Part shown: positions 50,767 through 59,152 of the stretch, piece after piece
Numbering within the stretch: position 1 is the stretch's first letter
Layout: each line of letters opens with the position of its first letter
From: UBA5069 sp964560495
Lineage (GTDB): Bacteria > Chloroflexota > Anaerolineae > Caldilineales > Caldilineaceae
Assembly (NCBI GenBank): GCA_964560495.1
Contig: CAZLMM010000008.1
Span: 1-64,000 of the forward strand
DNA length: 64,000 nucleotides
Reading direction: 5' to 3'
The notes under the pieces: generated by a model
Database searches by the model: none
What the model was told of the DNA's origin: nothing
Seen by the model: the letters and a program-made list of their open reading frames with translations, nothing else
Program-made: the position numbers and the translations under genes

Positions 50767-52371
50767 AGGCTACGACTTTCTGGCCGGGGTGGGTCATGGC
50801 GGCGCTTCGATGATCTGGTCATTCCTGACTTTTCTACGGTCAGTCAAGTTTCCGAATCCTCTACTGAACGTCCCGCCAGTGTAGCACAACAACGCCCTCC
50901 CGCGGAAGCGGACATCCCACAAACGCTTTATCCAGAGCAGCCCCACCCCGCTCACCAAAGGCCCATCCGTCCCATTCCCGTATCCATACGTCTTCTGGCC
51001 GTCGGGTTGGTCGTGGCAATTGGCCTGTGGCTGTGGCTGCGTCCGGATGTCCAACCGAATGTTGTTTCGGCGGAGGATATTTCCCTGACTCCCACTGGAC
51101 TTGCTGCTCGACTGGCTGTCGTCAATGCTGAAAACACCGCACAGCTCAGGTTGTTTCCAACACCCATCTCTGTCGTACTGCCCACACCAACTATCAACTG
51201 GACCGATTCCATTGTGGTCGTTACACCTACACCGCGCTCTGTCCAGGAACGCCTCCTCTTTGCCGATCCTCTTGTGGCCAAGGAGGGGGACGAAAAGGAA
51301 CGGACGAGTGAAGGGACTACAGCATCCATCGATAGAGGCGCGGGCGCCTCTGTCGCCCCTCTTGGAGGGTTGAAGCCGCTGATCATGCGCGCCATGGCTG
51401 CGGATGAGAATGGCGGGACAGAGGTGAAGGGTCCGTTACTGGACAAACCAGACCAGCCTCGCATTTTGCCGGCCCTGGCCGCAGTATTGATCCCAGACCG
51501 TGCGACGCCGACCCCAATCCCCGCACCCATCCCGACGGAGCCTCCGGTCGTTTTGTCGCCTGGGCGCGCCTGGGCGAGCTTTCTTCCTGCACCCGGCAGT
51601 GATCATTTTTGGGTGGGGCGACCGTTCCCCTCATTTGTGCAGAATCAGATCGCCGCGCCAAGCTATCAATTTGGCTCCACTGGCGGCAATCGCTATCGTC
51701 CACACCACGGAATGGACATCGCCAATAGCTCTGGCACGCCGGTGCGCGCAGCGACAACCGGCGAAGTCATTCATGCGGGTCTTGATGACCCGGAATTGCT
51801 CGGGCCCTACAACAGATTCTACGGCAACGCTGTTGTCATTCGCCTGGATCGGCGGCTGCCGATTGCCGGCGGGGAGCTCGATGTATTCTTGCTCTATGGT
51901 CATCTCAGTGAGGTGTATGTCGCCCGTGGGCAGCGCGTTCAGCCTGATGATATCGTCGGCGCGGTGGGCATGACGGGCATCGCCATCGGCCCGCATCTGC
52001 ATGTTGAGATGCGTGTGGGGGCGAACACCTATGAAAACAGTGTAAATCCATATTTGTGGGTTGAGCCGCCGTCAGGAAATGGAGCGGTGGCGGTGCGTTT
52101 GTTGACAGCCGATGGCCGCACCTGGCCGCGCGCTCGTCTCACGCTGGCGCGTTTCGAGGGTAATACGGCGACCTGGGCGCGGGTCATCGAGATCTATCCT
52201 GATGATGAGAGCGTCAACCCCAATCCGACCTGGGGAGAAAACGGCGCAATGGAGGCGGTTCCGGCTGGCTATTACTATCTTGTCGGGTCGGTGAATGGTG
52301 AACGTGTAAGTGGGCAGGCTGAGGTGCGCCCCGGTCAGACGACCTTCGTGGAGATACGCACAAAGCAGTGA
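50665..52371 (+). CDS. M23 (LytM-type) peptidoglycan endopeptidase, membrane-anchored
   Basis: A protein of up to 568 residues. One membrane segment lies near 110-128 and a Pro/Thr linker follows. The M23 domain is at about 330-470 with zinc ligands in HHGMDIANSSG and GPHLHVEMRVG. A C-terminal beta-rich domain of about 100 residues ends the protein. It would cut cell-wall cross-links or act as an activator of such cutting. The frame opens at GTG 50665; between there and the membrane segment there is no other ATG or GTG, only TTG 50722, so the start is doubtful and the reading overlaps trmD by about 100 bp. Confidence 0.85.
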   Translation: MKITSNGDVATQRSKTQGVLQRFWGGIIPFDVVHRLRLSGRGGSWRRFDDLVIPDFSTVSQVSESSTERPASVAQQRPPAEADIPQTLYPEQPHPAHQRPIRPIPVSIRLLAVGLVVAIGLWLWLRPDVQPNVVSAEDISLTPTGLAARLAVVNAENTAQLRLFPTPISVVLPTPTINWTDSIVVVTPTPRSVQERLLFADPLVAKEGDEKERTSEGTTASIDRGAGASVAPLGGLKPLIMRAMAADENGGTEVKGPLLDKPDQPRILPALAAVLIPDRATPTPIPAPIPTEPPVVLSPGRAWASFLPAPGSDHFWVGRPFPSFVQNQIAAPSYQFGSTGGNRYRPHHGMDIANSSGTPVRAATTGEVIHAGLDDPELLGPYNRFYGNAVVIRLDRRLPIAGGELDVFLLYGHLSEVYVARGQRVQPDDIVGAVGMTGIAIGPHLHVEMRVGANTYENSVNPYLWVEPPSGNGAVAVRLLTADGRTWPRARLTLARFEGNTATWARVIEIYPDDESVNPNPTWGENGAMEAVPAGYYYLVGSVNGERVSGQAEVRPGQTTFVEIRTKQ

Positions 52372-52425
52372 AGGAGCAGACAGTAGATGGCGGGCGATGA
52401 AAGGCCAGCAATAGGCCATCAACCG

Positions 52426-52893
52426 TTATTTGTTCTTTATCAATAGGTCTTTCTCGATGAGGCCAGGCAGAATGCGCGCCCCCTGCCGCCGAACATTCCG
52501 ACCGTGGCGCAGTCCGATCTGTCCCAAGAGCATGTCAGACTGGCTCCACTTCCCCCCGTAGCGAAGGAACCCCAAACCCTCCCAGCCGATCAATGTGAGC
52601 CAGGCCAACGCTGCCGGCAACCAAAAGCCCACTACCACAAATGCAATATAGTGACGCACGGGGTTGTGGTCATCCACCAACGCGGGATCGAAGCCCTGGA
52701 CGCCGAATTGCACCGGCGGCGCGCCCGCCATCTGTCGCAGAAAGCGCAACGGGCGCCAGAGGTCAGCCATGCGAATGAAGGCGAATTCCTCTCCAATACG
52801 CAGCACAAAACGAGCCGAGCCGCGCCAGTTTGGCGGAACCTGACTCGCATAGTCGGCGATGATTTGAACAAGTTGATGCGATTCCCCGGTCAC
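52426..52893 (-). CDS. Hypothetical membrane protein
   Basis: A 155-residue protein I do not recognise. A soluble N-terminal part (1-78) is followed by one or two hydrophobic segments (about 80-105, HYIAFVVVGFWLPAALAWL) and a basic tail rich in Arg and Lys (HGRNVRRQGARILPGLIEK). The tail resembles a short helix-turn region but I cannot assign it. The following gene on the same strand is 64 bp upstream in transcription. Confidence 0.5.
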   Translation of the reverse strand: MTGESHQLVQIIADYASQVPPNWRGSARFVLRIGEEFAFIRMADLWRPLRFLRQMAGAPPVQFGVQGFDPALVDDHNPVRHYIAFVVVGFWLPAALAWLTLIGWEGLGFLRYGGKWSQSDMLLGQIGLRHGRNVRRQGARILPGLIEKDLLIKNK

Positions 52894-52956
52894 ATCGGGA
52901 ATAGTATCACATGCGATGGCGCGTGCTGAAGAATCGCCCTCACGGGGAAGAACCGC

Positions 52957-53286
52957 CTAAACTGGCGCTGAATGGGCGGCGGGGATATGGTCGAGCTGAC
53001 GCCAGCGTTCTGCTGCGCCATGCCTGAAGAGTGCGGGGTCAAAATCGGCCAGAAATTCCCATCCCTCCGTTGCCAATCCTTCCTGGATGTCTTTGGTCAA
53101 GTCAAATTCCAGCGTACGATTGTCAGTGGTAACGATGAAGTGGAGCAATTCATCGTTGCCATCATCGACGATGCGAGTGACGCACGGACGGTCGGTGCCA
53201 AGCGGCTTGCGAAAAAACGCAGCGGAGCACCGGGCGCAGAACGGCAGCGACGCATCACAGAAACCACGATCCATGTAAATTTTCAT
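52957..53286 (-). CDS. Small cysteine-rich hypothetical protein
   Basis: A 109-residue protein without a recognised family. The start at 53286 is supported by GAGGGAGG five bases upstream. Cysteines at residues 8, 14 and 17 and a fourth near residue 33 (GFCDASLPFCARC, then RPC) could bind zinc. The rest, with LLHFIVTTDNRTLEFDLTKDI, looks like a compact alpha-beta fold. It may be co-transcribed with the hypothetical membrane protein. Confidence 0.55.
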   Translation of the reverse strand: MKIYMDRGFCDASLPFCARCSAAFFRKPLGTDRPCVTRIVDDGNDELLHFIVTTDNRTLEFDLTKDIQEGLATEGWEFLADFDPALFRHGAAERWRQLDHIPAAHSAPV

Positions 53287-53528
53287 GGCTGCCTCCCTCA
53301 AATTGTTGAGCGTGTAGGGGCAACATCCAGCCGATTCCCCAACGACGAACATACAGCTTCAAATAGGGCGAAATGACCCATGTTTTCAGTATGCGCCTAT
53401 TTTCGGCTCACTGCAAGGGACATTTGTCACATAGTTCCAGACTATCGCGCAACTTGCAGACGCATGATCCACAGCCAATCACGAGTCATGGGTCATGCGT
53501 CGCAGATTTTCGGGCGCTAGCGTCGATG

Positions 53529-55079
53529 TCAGTGGCGGAAATGACGCGTGTTGGTGAACAGCATGGACAGCCCCAGGCGGTCGGCGGCGGCGATGATCTC
53601 TGCGTCGCGCAGAGAGCCGCCCGGCTGCACTACTGCTGCGATTCCATGTTTCGCTGCCTGTTGAATCCCGTCGGGGAAGGGGAAAAAGGCGTCGGAGGCC
53701 ATGACTGCGCCGTCAGCGCGCTTGCCGGCCTTGTGCCCGGCCATCATCACCGAATCGACGCGGCTCATCTGCCCTGCCCCCACGCCGACGATAGCCCGGC
53801 CTCTCGCATAGACAATGGCGTTACTTTTGACCCAACGCGCAGCGCGCCAGGCAAAGGCCAGATCGCCAACCTGTTCGGCGCTGGGCTGGCGTTGGGTGAC
53901 AACGTTCCAGTTCAGCGGGTCCATGTCGTTCTGGCTCTGATCGATCTCTTGCACCAGCACGCCGCCAACGACGCTGCGTAAGACCAGGGGACGCGACATG
54001 GTCTCTGTGTGGCGCACCACGCGTAGATTCTTTTTGGTGAAGAGGATTTCCAACGCCTCGGGTTCATAGGCGGGCGCAGCAATCACCTCCAGGAAGGGTT
54101 CGCTCATGGCGCGGGCGGCGTCGGCGTCGAGTACGCGATTGACAGCGATGATGCCGCCAAAGGCGCTGGTTGGGTCGGCCGCAAAAGCAAGCTCATAGGC
54201 TTCCACCAGAGTATCTGCGCTGGCCAGACCACAAGGGTTGCCATGTTTGACGATGACAACCGTCGGGTCAGGAAAGTCCTGGGACGCCTGCCAGGCGCCG
54301 TCCAGATCCAACCAATTGTTATAGCTCATCTCTTTGCCGTGGAGCACTTCGAAGGGTGGCTTCTCACCGGCATAGACATAGAAACCGCCCGCTTGATGGG
54401 GATTCTCGCCATAGCGATTGAGTTGCACTCGTAGCAGGTCCAGGTGCATCGCTCGGGGTAGGAGTGTATCTGGGCCGACCGGTTCGGGGAGAGCTTCCTC
54501 GACCTGTTGCGCAAGATATTCCGCAATGGCCCCATCGTATGCGGCAGTGTGGCGAAATGCTTTGAGGGCCAGGCGTCGCCGCAACTCCAGGTTTCCGCCG
54601 TTCCCGGCGAAGGACTCGGCCACAAGAGCATAATCAGCCGGGTCGCACACGACAGTCACTGATTCATGGTTTTTGGCAGCCGCACGCAATAGCGCTACGC
54701 CGCCAATGTCGATCTCCTCGATGGCGGTCGCCAGGGTGACATGGGGTTGGGAGATTGTCTCCTCAAAGGGATAGAGATTCACCACCACCAGATCGATGGG
54801 GGTGATGTTGTGGGTCTTGAGTTCGTTCAGGTGATGTTCGACGCGTCGCGCCAGAATGCCGCCATGTATGGCCGGGTGTAGAGTCTTCACCCGCCCGCCA
54901 AGAATTTCGGGAAATCCGGTGATGTTTTCGACTTCCAGCACGGGGATACCGGCGTCGGCGATGCGGCGGGCAGTCCCGCCGCTTGCCGCCAGCTCGCCGC
55001 CGGCCATGTGCAATGCGCGAGCAAACTCCACCAGCCCGGTCTTGTCTGATACGGAGAGAAGTGCGCGAAAGGCGGTCAT
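53529..55079 (-). CDS. purH: Bifunctional AICAR formyltransferase/IMP cyclohydrolase
   Basis: A 516-residue enzyme for the last two steps of IMP synthesis. The N-terminal cyclohydrolase (1-195) has LLSVSDKTGLVEFAR, GGTARRIADAGIPV and GGRVKTLHPAIHGG. The C-terminal transformylase has VIVKHGNPCGLA and ends in FTNTRHFRH, both canonical. ATG 55079 has AAGGAG six bases upstream. A ZTP riboswitch and terminator precede it, which makes sense because ZMP/ZTP is made from its own substrate. Confidence 0.96.
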   Translation of the reverse strand: MTAFRALLSVSDKTGLVEFARALHMAGGELAASGGTARRIADAGIPVLEVENITGFPEILGGRVKTLHPAIHGGILARRVEHHLNELKTHNITPIDLVVVNLYPFEETISQPHVTLATAIEEIDIGGVALLRAAAKNHESVTVVCDPADYALVAESFAGNGGNLELRRRLALKAFRHTAAYDGAIAEYLAQQVEEALPEPVGPDTLLPRAMHLDLLRVQLNRYGENPHQAGGFYVYAGEKPPFEVLHGKEMSYNNWLDLDGAWQASQDFPDPTVVIVKHGNPCGLASADTLVEAYELAFAADPTSAFGGIIAVNRVLDADAARAMSEPFLEVIAAPAYEPEALEILFTKKNLRVVRHTETMSRPLVLRSVVGGVLVQEIDQSQNDMDPLNWNVVTQRQPSAEQVGDLAFAWRAARWVKSNAIVYARGRAIVGVGAGQMSRVDSVMMAGHKAGKRADGAVMASDAFFPFPDGIQQAAKHGIAAVVQPGGSLRDAEIIAAADRLGLSMLFTNTRHFRH

Positions 55080-55117
55080 AGAATGCTCCTTGAAAATGGA
55101 AATTGAGCAAACCCAAC

Positions 55118-55155
55118 AAAAAAGGGCAGCCGGACGCAGGATCATCCGGCTGCCC
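55118..55155 (-). terminator. intrinsic terminator of the purH riboswitch
   Basis: GGGCAGCCGGA and TCCGGCTGCCC (55155-55145 and 55134-55124 on the minus strand) form an 11-bp stem, followed by a run of six T (55123-55118). It lies about 40 nt before the purH start and just after the aptamer. Confidence 0.9.
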
Positions 55156-55156
55156 A

Positions 55157-55262
55157 GCCCAGGCGTGCGACCAGCAGTGAGACGTAAGTCCTTCTTCCCC
55201 GTGGTGTTCTCCACGCCCAGGCATCGACGCGCCTGAAGATCCAGTGCGATCAACGATGCAGT
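55157..55262 (-). promoter_or_regulatory. ZTP/ZMP riboswitch (pfl motif) upstream of purH
   Basis: On the minus strand GTGGAGAACACCACGGGGAAG (55214-55194) matches the conserved GUGG(G/A)..CCAC-GGGGA hairpin of the pfl aptamer. The invariant distal CGCCTGGGC appears at 55165-55157. The variable arm lies between them. It sits between a consensus promoter and an intrinsic terminator upstream of purH, a known target of this riboswitch class. High ZMP/ZTP, a sign of folate shortage, should turn the gene on. Confidence 0.8.
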
Positions 55263-55300
55263 CATCGTAGCTTGGGTGCGCCAGTTGAAGGACCTCTTCG

Positions 55301-55329
55301 AGTATAGGCGCGCAAAGACAGGCTGTCAA
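55301..55329 (-). promoter_or_regulatory. promoter of purH
   Basis: TTGACA (55329-55324) and TATACT (55306-55301) with a 17-bp spacer on the minus strand, a perfect-looking promoter about 220 bp before the purH start. Confidence 0.88.
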
Positions 55330-55382
55330 TATGATGCGCATCCAATTCGCGGGGCTGGTCGAGTCGGCAAAATCTCAGTATA

Positions 55383-56537
55383 ATGCTGAATATGGACAAG
55401 GAAATGACCGCGCTTGGGATGTGCAACGACCGTTTCTGGGAAGCCCTGCCTCGCCCCATCGTCGGGCTGGCGCCCATGGATGGCGTAACAGATCATCCAT
55501 CTCGCCATATTCAGAAAAAATATGGCAATCCAGATGTCGTCTACACGGAGTTCACCAGCGTAGAGGCTCTGTGTCATGGCGATTGGCAATCCTGGCGCAA
55601 CTTTCTCTACGATGAGACTCAGCGTCCCATTGTCGCGCAGATCTATGGCCGCACACCAGAATACTTTCGCCAGGTTGCCATCATGCTCTGCGAACTGGGC
55701 TTCGACGGCATTGACGTCAACATGGGATGCCCGGCAAAGACGGTGGCGAACGGCGGCTGTGGCGCAGGGCTGATCCGTACACCCGATTGCGCCCAATCCA
55801 TCATTCAGGCAGTGAAAGATGGCGTACAAGATTGGCGCAACGGCGCAACCACAGCCCAGTGCACGCGGCTGCTGGCGCGTTTCAGCAAGCGCGTTGCCGC
55901 CATTCACGAACAGTTGCCGCCAGCCTATCGGCAGCGACGCAGCATGCCCGTCAGCGTCAAGACACGCATCGGCTATGACGCGCCAGCGGTGAACGATTGG
56001 GTGCCTCGGCTGCTAGAAGCAGAGCCGGCGGCGATTTGTCTCCACGGGCGCACTTTGCGCCAGGGATATAGCGGTCTGGCCAACTGGGAAGCGATTGCCC
56101 AGGCGGCAGAGCTTGCCGGCGGTGCGCAGACGCTGATCCTGGGCAATGGCGACGCCGCGACGCGCGGCGATGCGGAACGGCGCGCCGCGACCTATGGGCT
56201 GGCTGGCGTCCTCATCGGTCGCGCCAGTTTCGGCAACCCCTTTGTCTTTCACAAGGAGCAGCTCGCTGACGATGACGAGGATCGTCAGGCGCGGCTGGCT
56301 AGGCGTCTGCGGCTCATCGCAATTGCGTTGGAGCACGTCCGACTCTACGAAGAGACCTTTCGTCCTTACGAACGCTATCGCTTCTACGCCATGCGCAAAC
56401 ATCTCGGCTGGTATATCAAGGATGTTGCCAGCGCCAGCCATATCCGCGCCAGCCTGATGCAAGTCAACGATGCGCGGGAAGTCGAGTTGTTGCTTGCCCA
56501 GCAAGGATACGCCGTTCACGACCGCGGCGATGTGTAG
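55383..56537 (+). CDS. dus: tRNA-dihydrouridine synthase
   Basis: A 384-residue FMN enzyme reducing uridines in the D-loop of tRNA. VGLAPMDGVTDHPSR opens the barrel, and NMGCPAKTVANGGCGAGL holds the catalytic Cys (second one). VKTRIGYD and LHGRTLRQGYSG bind FMN and substrate. YRFYAMRKHLGWY is in the helical domain. ATG 55383 is used; it overlaps a TATAAT at 55379-55384, so a leaderless start at ATG 55392 is possible. Confidence 0.92.
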   Translation: MLNMDKEMTALGMCNDRFWEALPRPIVGLAPMDGVTDHPSRHIQKKYGNPDVVYTEFTSVEALCHGDWQSWRNFLYDETQRPIVAQIYGRTPEYFRQVAIMLCELGFDGIDVNMGCPAKTVANGGCGAGLIRTPDCAQSIIQAVKDGVQDWRNGATTAQCTRLLARFSKRVAAIHEQLPPAYRQRRSMPVSVKTRIGYDAPAVNDWVPRLLEAEPAAICLHGRTLRQGYSGLANWEAIAQAAELAGGAQTLILGNGDAATRGDAERRAATYGLAGVLIGRASFGNPFVFHKEQLADDDEDRQARLARRLRLIAIALEHVRLYEETFRPYERYRFYAMRKHLGWYIKDVASASHIRASLMQVNDAREVELLLAQQGYAVHDRGDV

Positions 56538-56567
56538 GTGCAGCGACAAGCCGTTCAGACTGTCACT

Positions 56568-57845
56568 TTATTCTTCGCCCGGCGACTCTGGGCCAGCCAC
56601 CACAACAATACACCGGTCGGGGCGCAGGTATGTCTGCGCCACTCGCTGTACATCTTCCACTGTGATCTTGTCGATCAGGTTTCTGTAGCGCAGCAGATAA
56701 TCCAGCCCCAGTCCATACCACTCCATGTTGAGCAGGGTAGCAGCGACGCCCTCATTGGTTTCCAGGGTCAGGGGCAGCACGCCCGTGAGATAGGCTTTGC
56801 TATCGGCCAGCTCTTCGGCGCTCACTGGTTCGGCGCCCAGACGGATAAATTCGGCCATCATGCTGTCGATGGCCTGCTCCACATCAGCTGGGTTGACACC
56901 AGCCGCTGCCAGCCATACGCCGGCGTCTGCGGAGGCGTCCTGGCTGCTATAGGCGTAATAGGCCAGCCCTTGCTGTTCGCGCACTACCTCGCCCAGCCGC
57001 CCCATCATGCCAAAGACGCCCAGGATGGCATTGGCGACGCGCACGGCGTCGAAATCAGGATGGCAGCGCGCCACGGCTTGGCAACCCATGACGATGTCTG
57101 ACTGTACTTTATCCTCCAGGATGAACTCTAACCGCCGGGCGTCGAGCAGGGGAGCCACCGGCGGCAAGTTGCATTCCGGCAAAGCTCCACGCCAATCGCT
57201 CAGGATACGCGCCAGCAAGTCAATGACTTCCATCGCCCGCACATTGCCGCTGATTGCGATCACACCGCCGCGGGGTGTGTAGCGCGCCATGTGGAAGGCC
57301 GCCAGGTCATCGCGGCGAATGGCGTCCACGGTTTCGATGAAGCCGCTGACCGGACGACCCAAGAGGTGACCGCCGTAGACGGCCTCGTAGAAGCGCAAGT
57401 TGGCGATTGCTGCGGTCTCCTGGTCGCGCTCTTGCAGGTGAACCAGCTTCTGTTGCTTCAGGATGTCGAACTGGGGCTGGGGAAAGACGGGGCGGCGCAG
57501 CGCATCCGCCAACACATGGAGCAGCGAGGCGAAGTCTTCGCTCAGGCAGGTCAGGCCCAGGTTGGCGGCGTCGGTGTCGCCGCTGACGGAGAGGCTGGCG
57601 CCCACGGACTCGATTGTCTCATTGAAGAGATCGTAGCTGTATTGTGCACTGCCGCGGGTGAGCATGCTGGCCGTAAAGCTGCTCAGGCCAAGCTGGGCTG
57701 CGGGATCATAGAGGGCGCCGGCCCGGAGCGAGCCTTCGAGAACCACCACAGGCGAGGCGTGATTCTCGCGTACGAGCACAGTGAGTCCGTTGTCCAGCAC
57801 GGCGCGCACGATGTTATCGGGGTTGGGCAGGGCGTTGGTCGTCAT
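56568..57845 (-). CDS. M16-family peptidase-like subunit, probably inactive
   Basis: A 425-residue pitrilysin-fold protein. The zinc motif HxxEH expected around residue 50-60 is replaced by LGLSSFTASMLTRGS, so it is likely the non-catalytic partner. It retains the substrate-cleft pattern of the C-terminal half with YYAYSSQDASADAGVW and LETNEGVAATLLNMEWYGLG. It starts inside the stop of the upstream active M16 gene (4-bp overlap), which fits a heterodimer. Confidence 0.88.
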   Translation of the reverse strand: MTTNALPNPDNIVRAVLDNGLTVLVRENHASPVVVLEGSLRAGALYDPAAQLGLSSFTASMLTRGSAQYSYDLFNETIESVGASLSVSGDTDAANLGLTCLSEDFASLLHVLADALRRPVFPQPQFDILKQQKLVHLQERDQETAAIANLRFYEAVYGGHLLGRPVSGFIETVDAIRRDDLAAFHMARYTPRGGVIAISGNVRAMEVIDLLARILSDWRGALPECNLPPVAPLLDARRLEFILEDKVQSDIVMGCQAVARCHPDFDAVRVANAILGVFGMMGRLGEVVREQQGLAYYAYSSQDASADAGVWLAAAGVNPADVEQAIDSMMAEFIRLGAEPVSAEELADSKAYLTGVLPLTLETNEGVAATLLNMEWYGLGLDYLLRYRNLIDKITVEDVQRVAQTYLRPDRCIVVVAGPESPGEE

Positions 57846-59152
57846 TGCGACTCACCTATTCCTTGGTGTATCGGGTTTTCTTCTGTCGGTGTATACCATC
57901 CCACTGTCTGTTTCTCGCGACTGAAATAGCTCTGCGCGACCCGCTGCACATCGTCTGAGTCGACAGTAGACAGACGACCAGGCCACTCATCCAGCCAGTC
58001 AGTGCTGGCGACGATCTCAGCGAAACCCAACCAGTAGGCCTGATAGGTGACGCTCTCGTTGCTATAGGCGAACTGGGCGCGAGTCTGTTTGATCGCTTTG
58101 GTCAGCTCGTCGCTGCGCACACCCTCCTGTTGAACCCTGGCAAGCTCTGCCCAGATGGCTGCTTCGATCTGACTGTGTTCCACCCCAGGCGCCAGCGTCA
58201 CAGAGAAAGAGAAGAGATCGGGGTCGATGGTGGGGCGATAGCTGCTGCCCACATCCACCGCCAGACCTGACTCCACCAATGCTTTGTAAAGGCGGTTGCT
58301 GCGATTGTTGCCGCCGCCGCCAAAGATGCCCAGACCTTTTGCGCCGCCCAAAACTGCATCTAACACGATCAATGGGAAGAAATCGGGATGACCGGCCTGG
58401 GGCGCGTGGAACGCCTGCAAATAGTAGGCCGTTGGGTCGGCCCCGCGCAGCAGCACGCGGCGCTCGGCGCGCTGTTCTGGCTCTTCGGCGTTGATCGCTG
58501 GAATCTGCGGCCCTGGCGTCAAGTCGCCAAACGATCGTTCGATCTGTCCAAGCATGGCGGAGGCGTCGAAATCGCCCACTGCTACAATGACGGCGTTGTT
58601 CGGAGTGTACCAGGTGCGATAATGGATGAAGAGTTCATCCCGCGTCATGCGCAGCAGATCGGTTTTCCAGCCGATGATGGGGTGACGGTAGGAGTGAACA
58701 TGAAAGGCTGCGGCTTGCACCTCTTCACTCAAGAGATAGGAATAGCTGTTTTCGTTGCCTTCACGTTCGCTGATGATCACCGTGCGTTCTGACTCAGTCT
58801 CGTGGGGGTCGAAGAGACAGTTAGCCATGCGGTCGCTTTCCACTTGCAGCGCCAGGTCAATGCGCTCCGCAGGAAATGTCTCGAAATAGGTCGTCCAATC
58901 CTGGCTGGTCATGCCGTTGAAGATGCCGCCGGCGCGCGAGACAGCTTTGTCGAACTCGCCGCGTGGGAAACGCTCGGTGCCTTTGAAAAGCATGTGCTCC
59001 ACCCAATGGCTGACGCCGGTGCGGCCAGGCAGTTCGTTGCGGCTGCCCACTCGATAAAACACCCAAAAGCTGGCGACCGGCGCCGTCCGATTTTCGCGCA
59101 GGATCACATGCAAACCATTCGCCAGGCGTGTTTTGGCCAATTCTGAAATCAT
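57842..59152 (-). CDS. M16-family zinc peptidase (processing-protease-like)
   Basis: A 436-residue peptidase. The inverted zinc motif HWVEH at about 48-52 with distal Glu in ERTVIISEREG gives a full active site. GVSHWVEHMLFKGTERFPRGEFDK is the classic start (residues here shown only in part). It should pair with the inactive partner gene downstream and may degrade short peptides or process signal parts. Its ATG overlaps the ugd stop by 4 bp, which links envelope sugar and peptidase expression. Confidence 0.92.
   Translation of the reverse strand: MISELAKTRLANGLHVILRENRTAPVASFWVFYRVGSRNELPGRTGVSHWVEHMLFKGTERFPRGEFDKAVSRAGGIFNGMTSQDWTTYFETFPAERIDLALQVESDRMANCLFDPHETESERTVIISEREGNENSYSYLLSEEVQAAAFHVHSYRHPIIGWKTDLLRMTRDELFIHYRTWYTPNNAVIVAVGDFDASAMLGQIERSFGDLTPGPQIPAINAEEPEQRAERRVLLRGADPTAYYLQAFHAPQAGHPDFFPLIVLDAVLGGAKGLGIFGGGGNNRSNRLYKALVESGLAVDVGSSYRPTIDPDLFSFSVTLAPGVEHSQIEAAIWAELARVQQEGVRSDELTKAIKQTRAQFAYSNESVTYQAYWLGFAEIVASTDWLDEWPGRLSTVDSDDVQRVAQSYFSREKQTVGWYTPTEENPIHQGIGESQ

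Noticed and set aside
53373..53981. 202-codon plus-strand frame over the end of purH
   Set aside because: It lies mostly on the complement of purH and has no family features.
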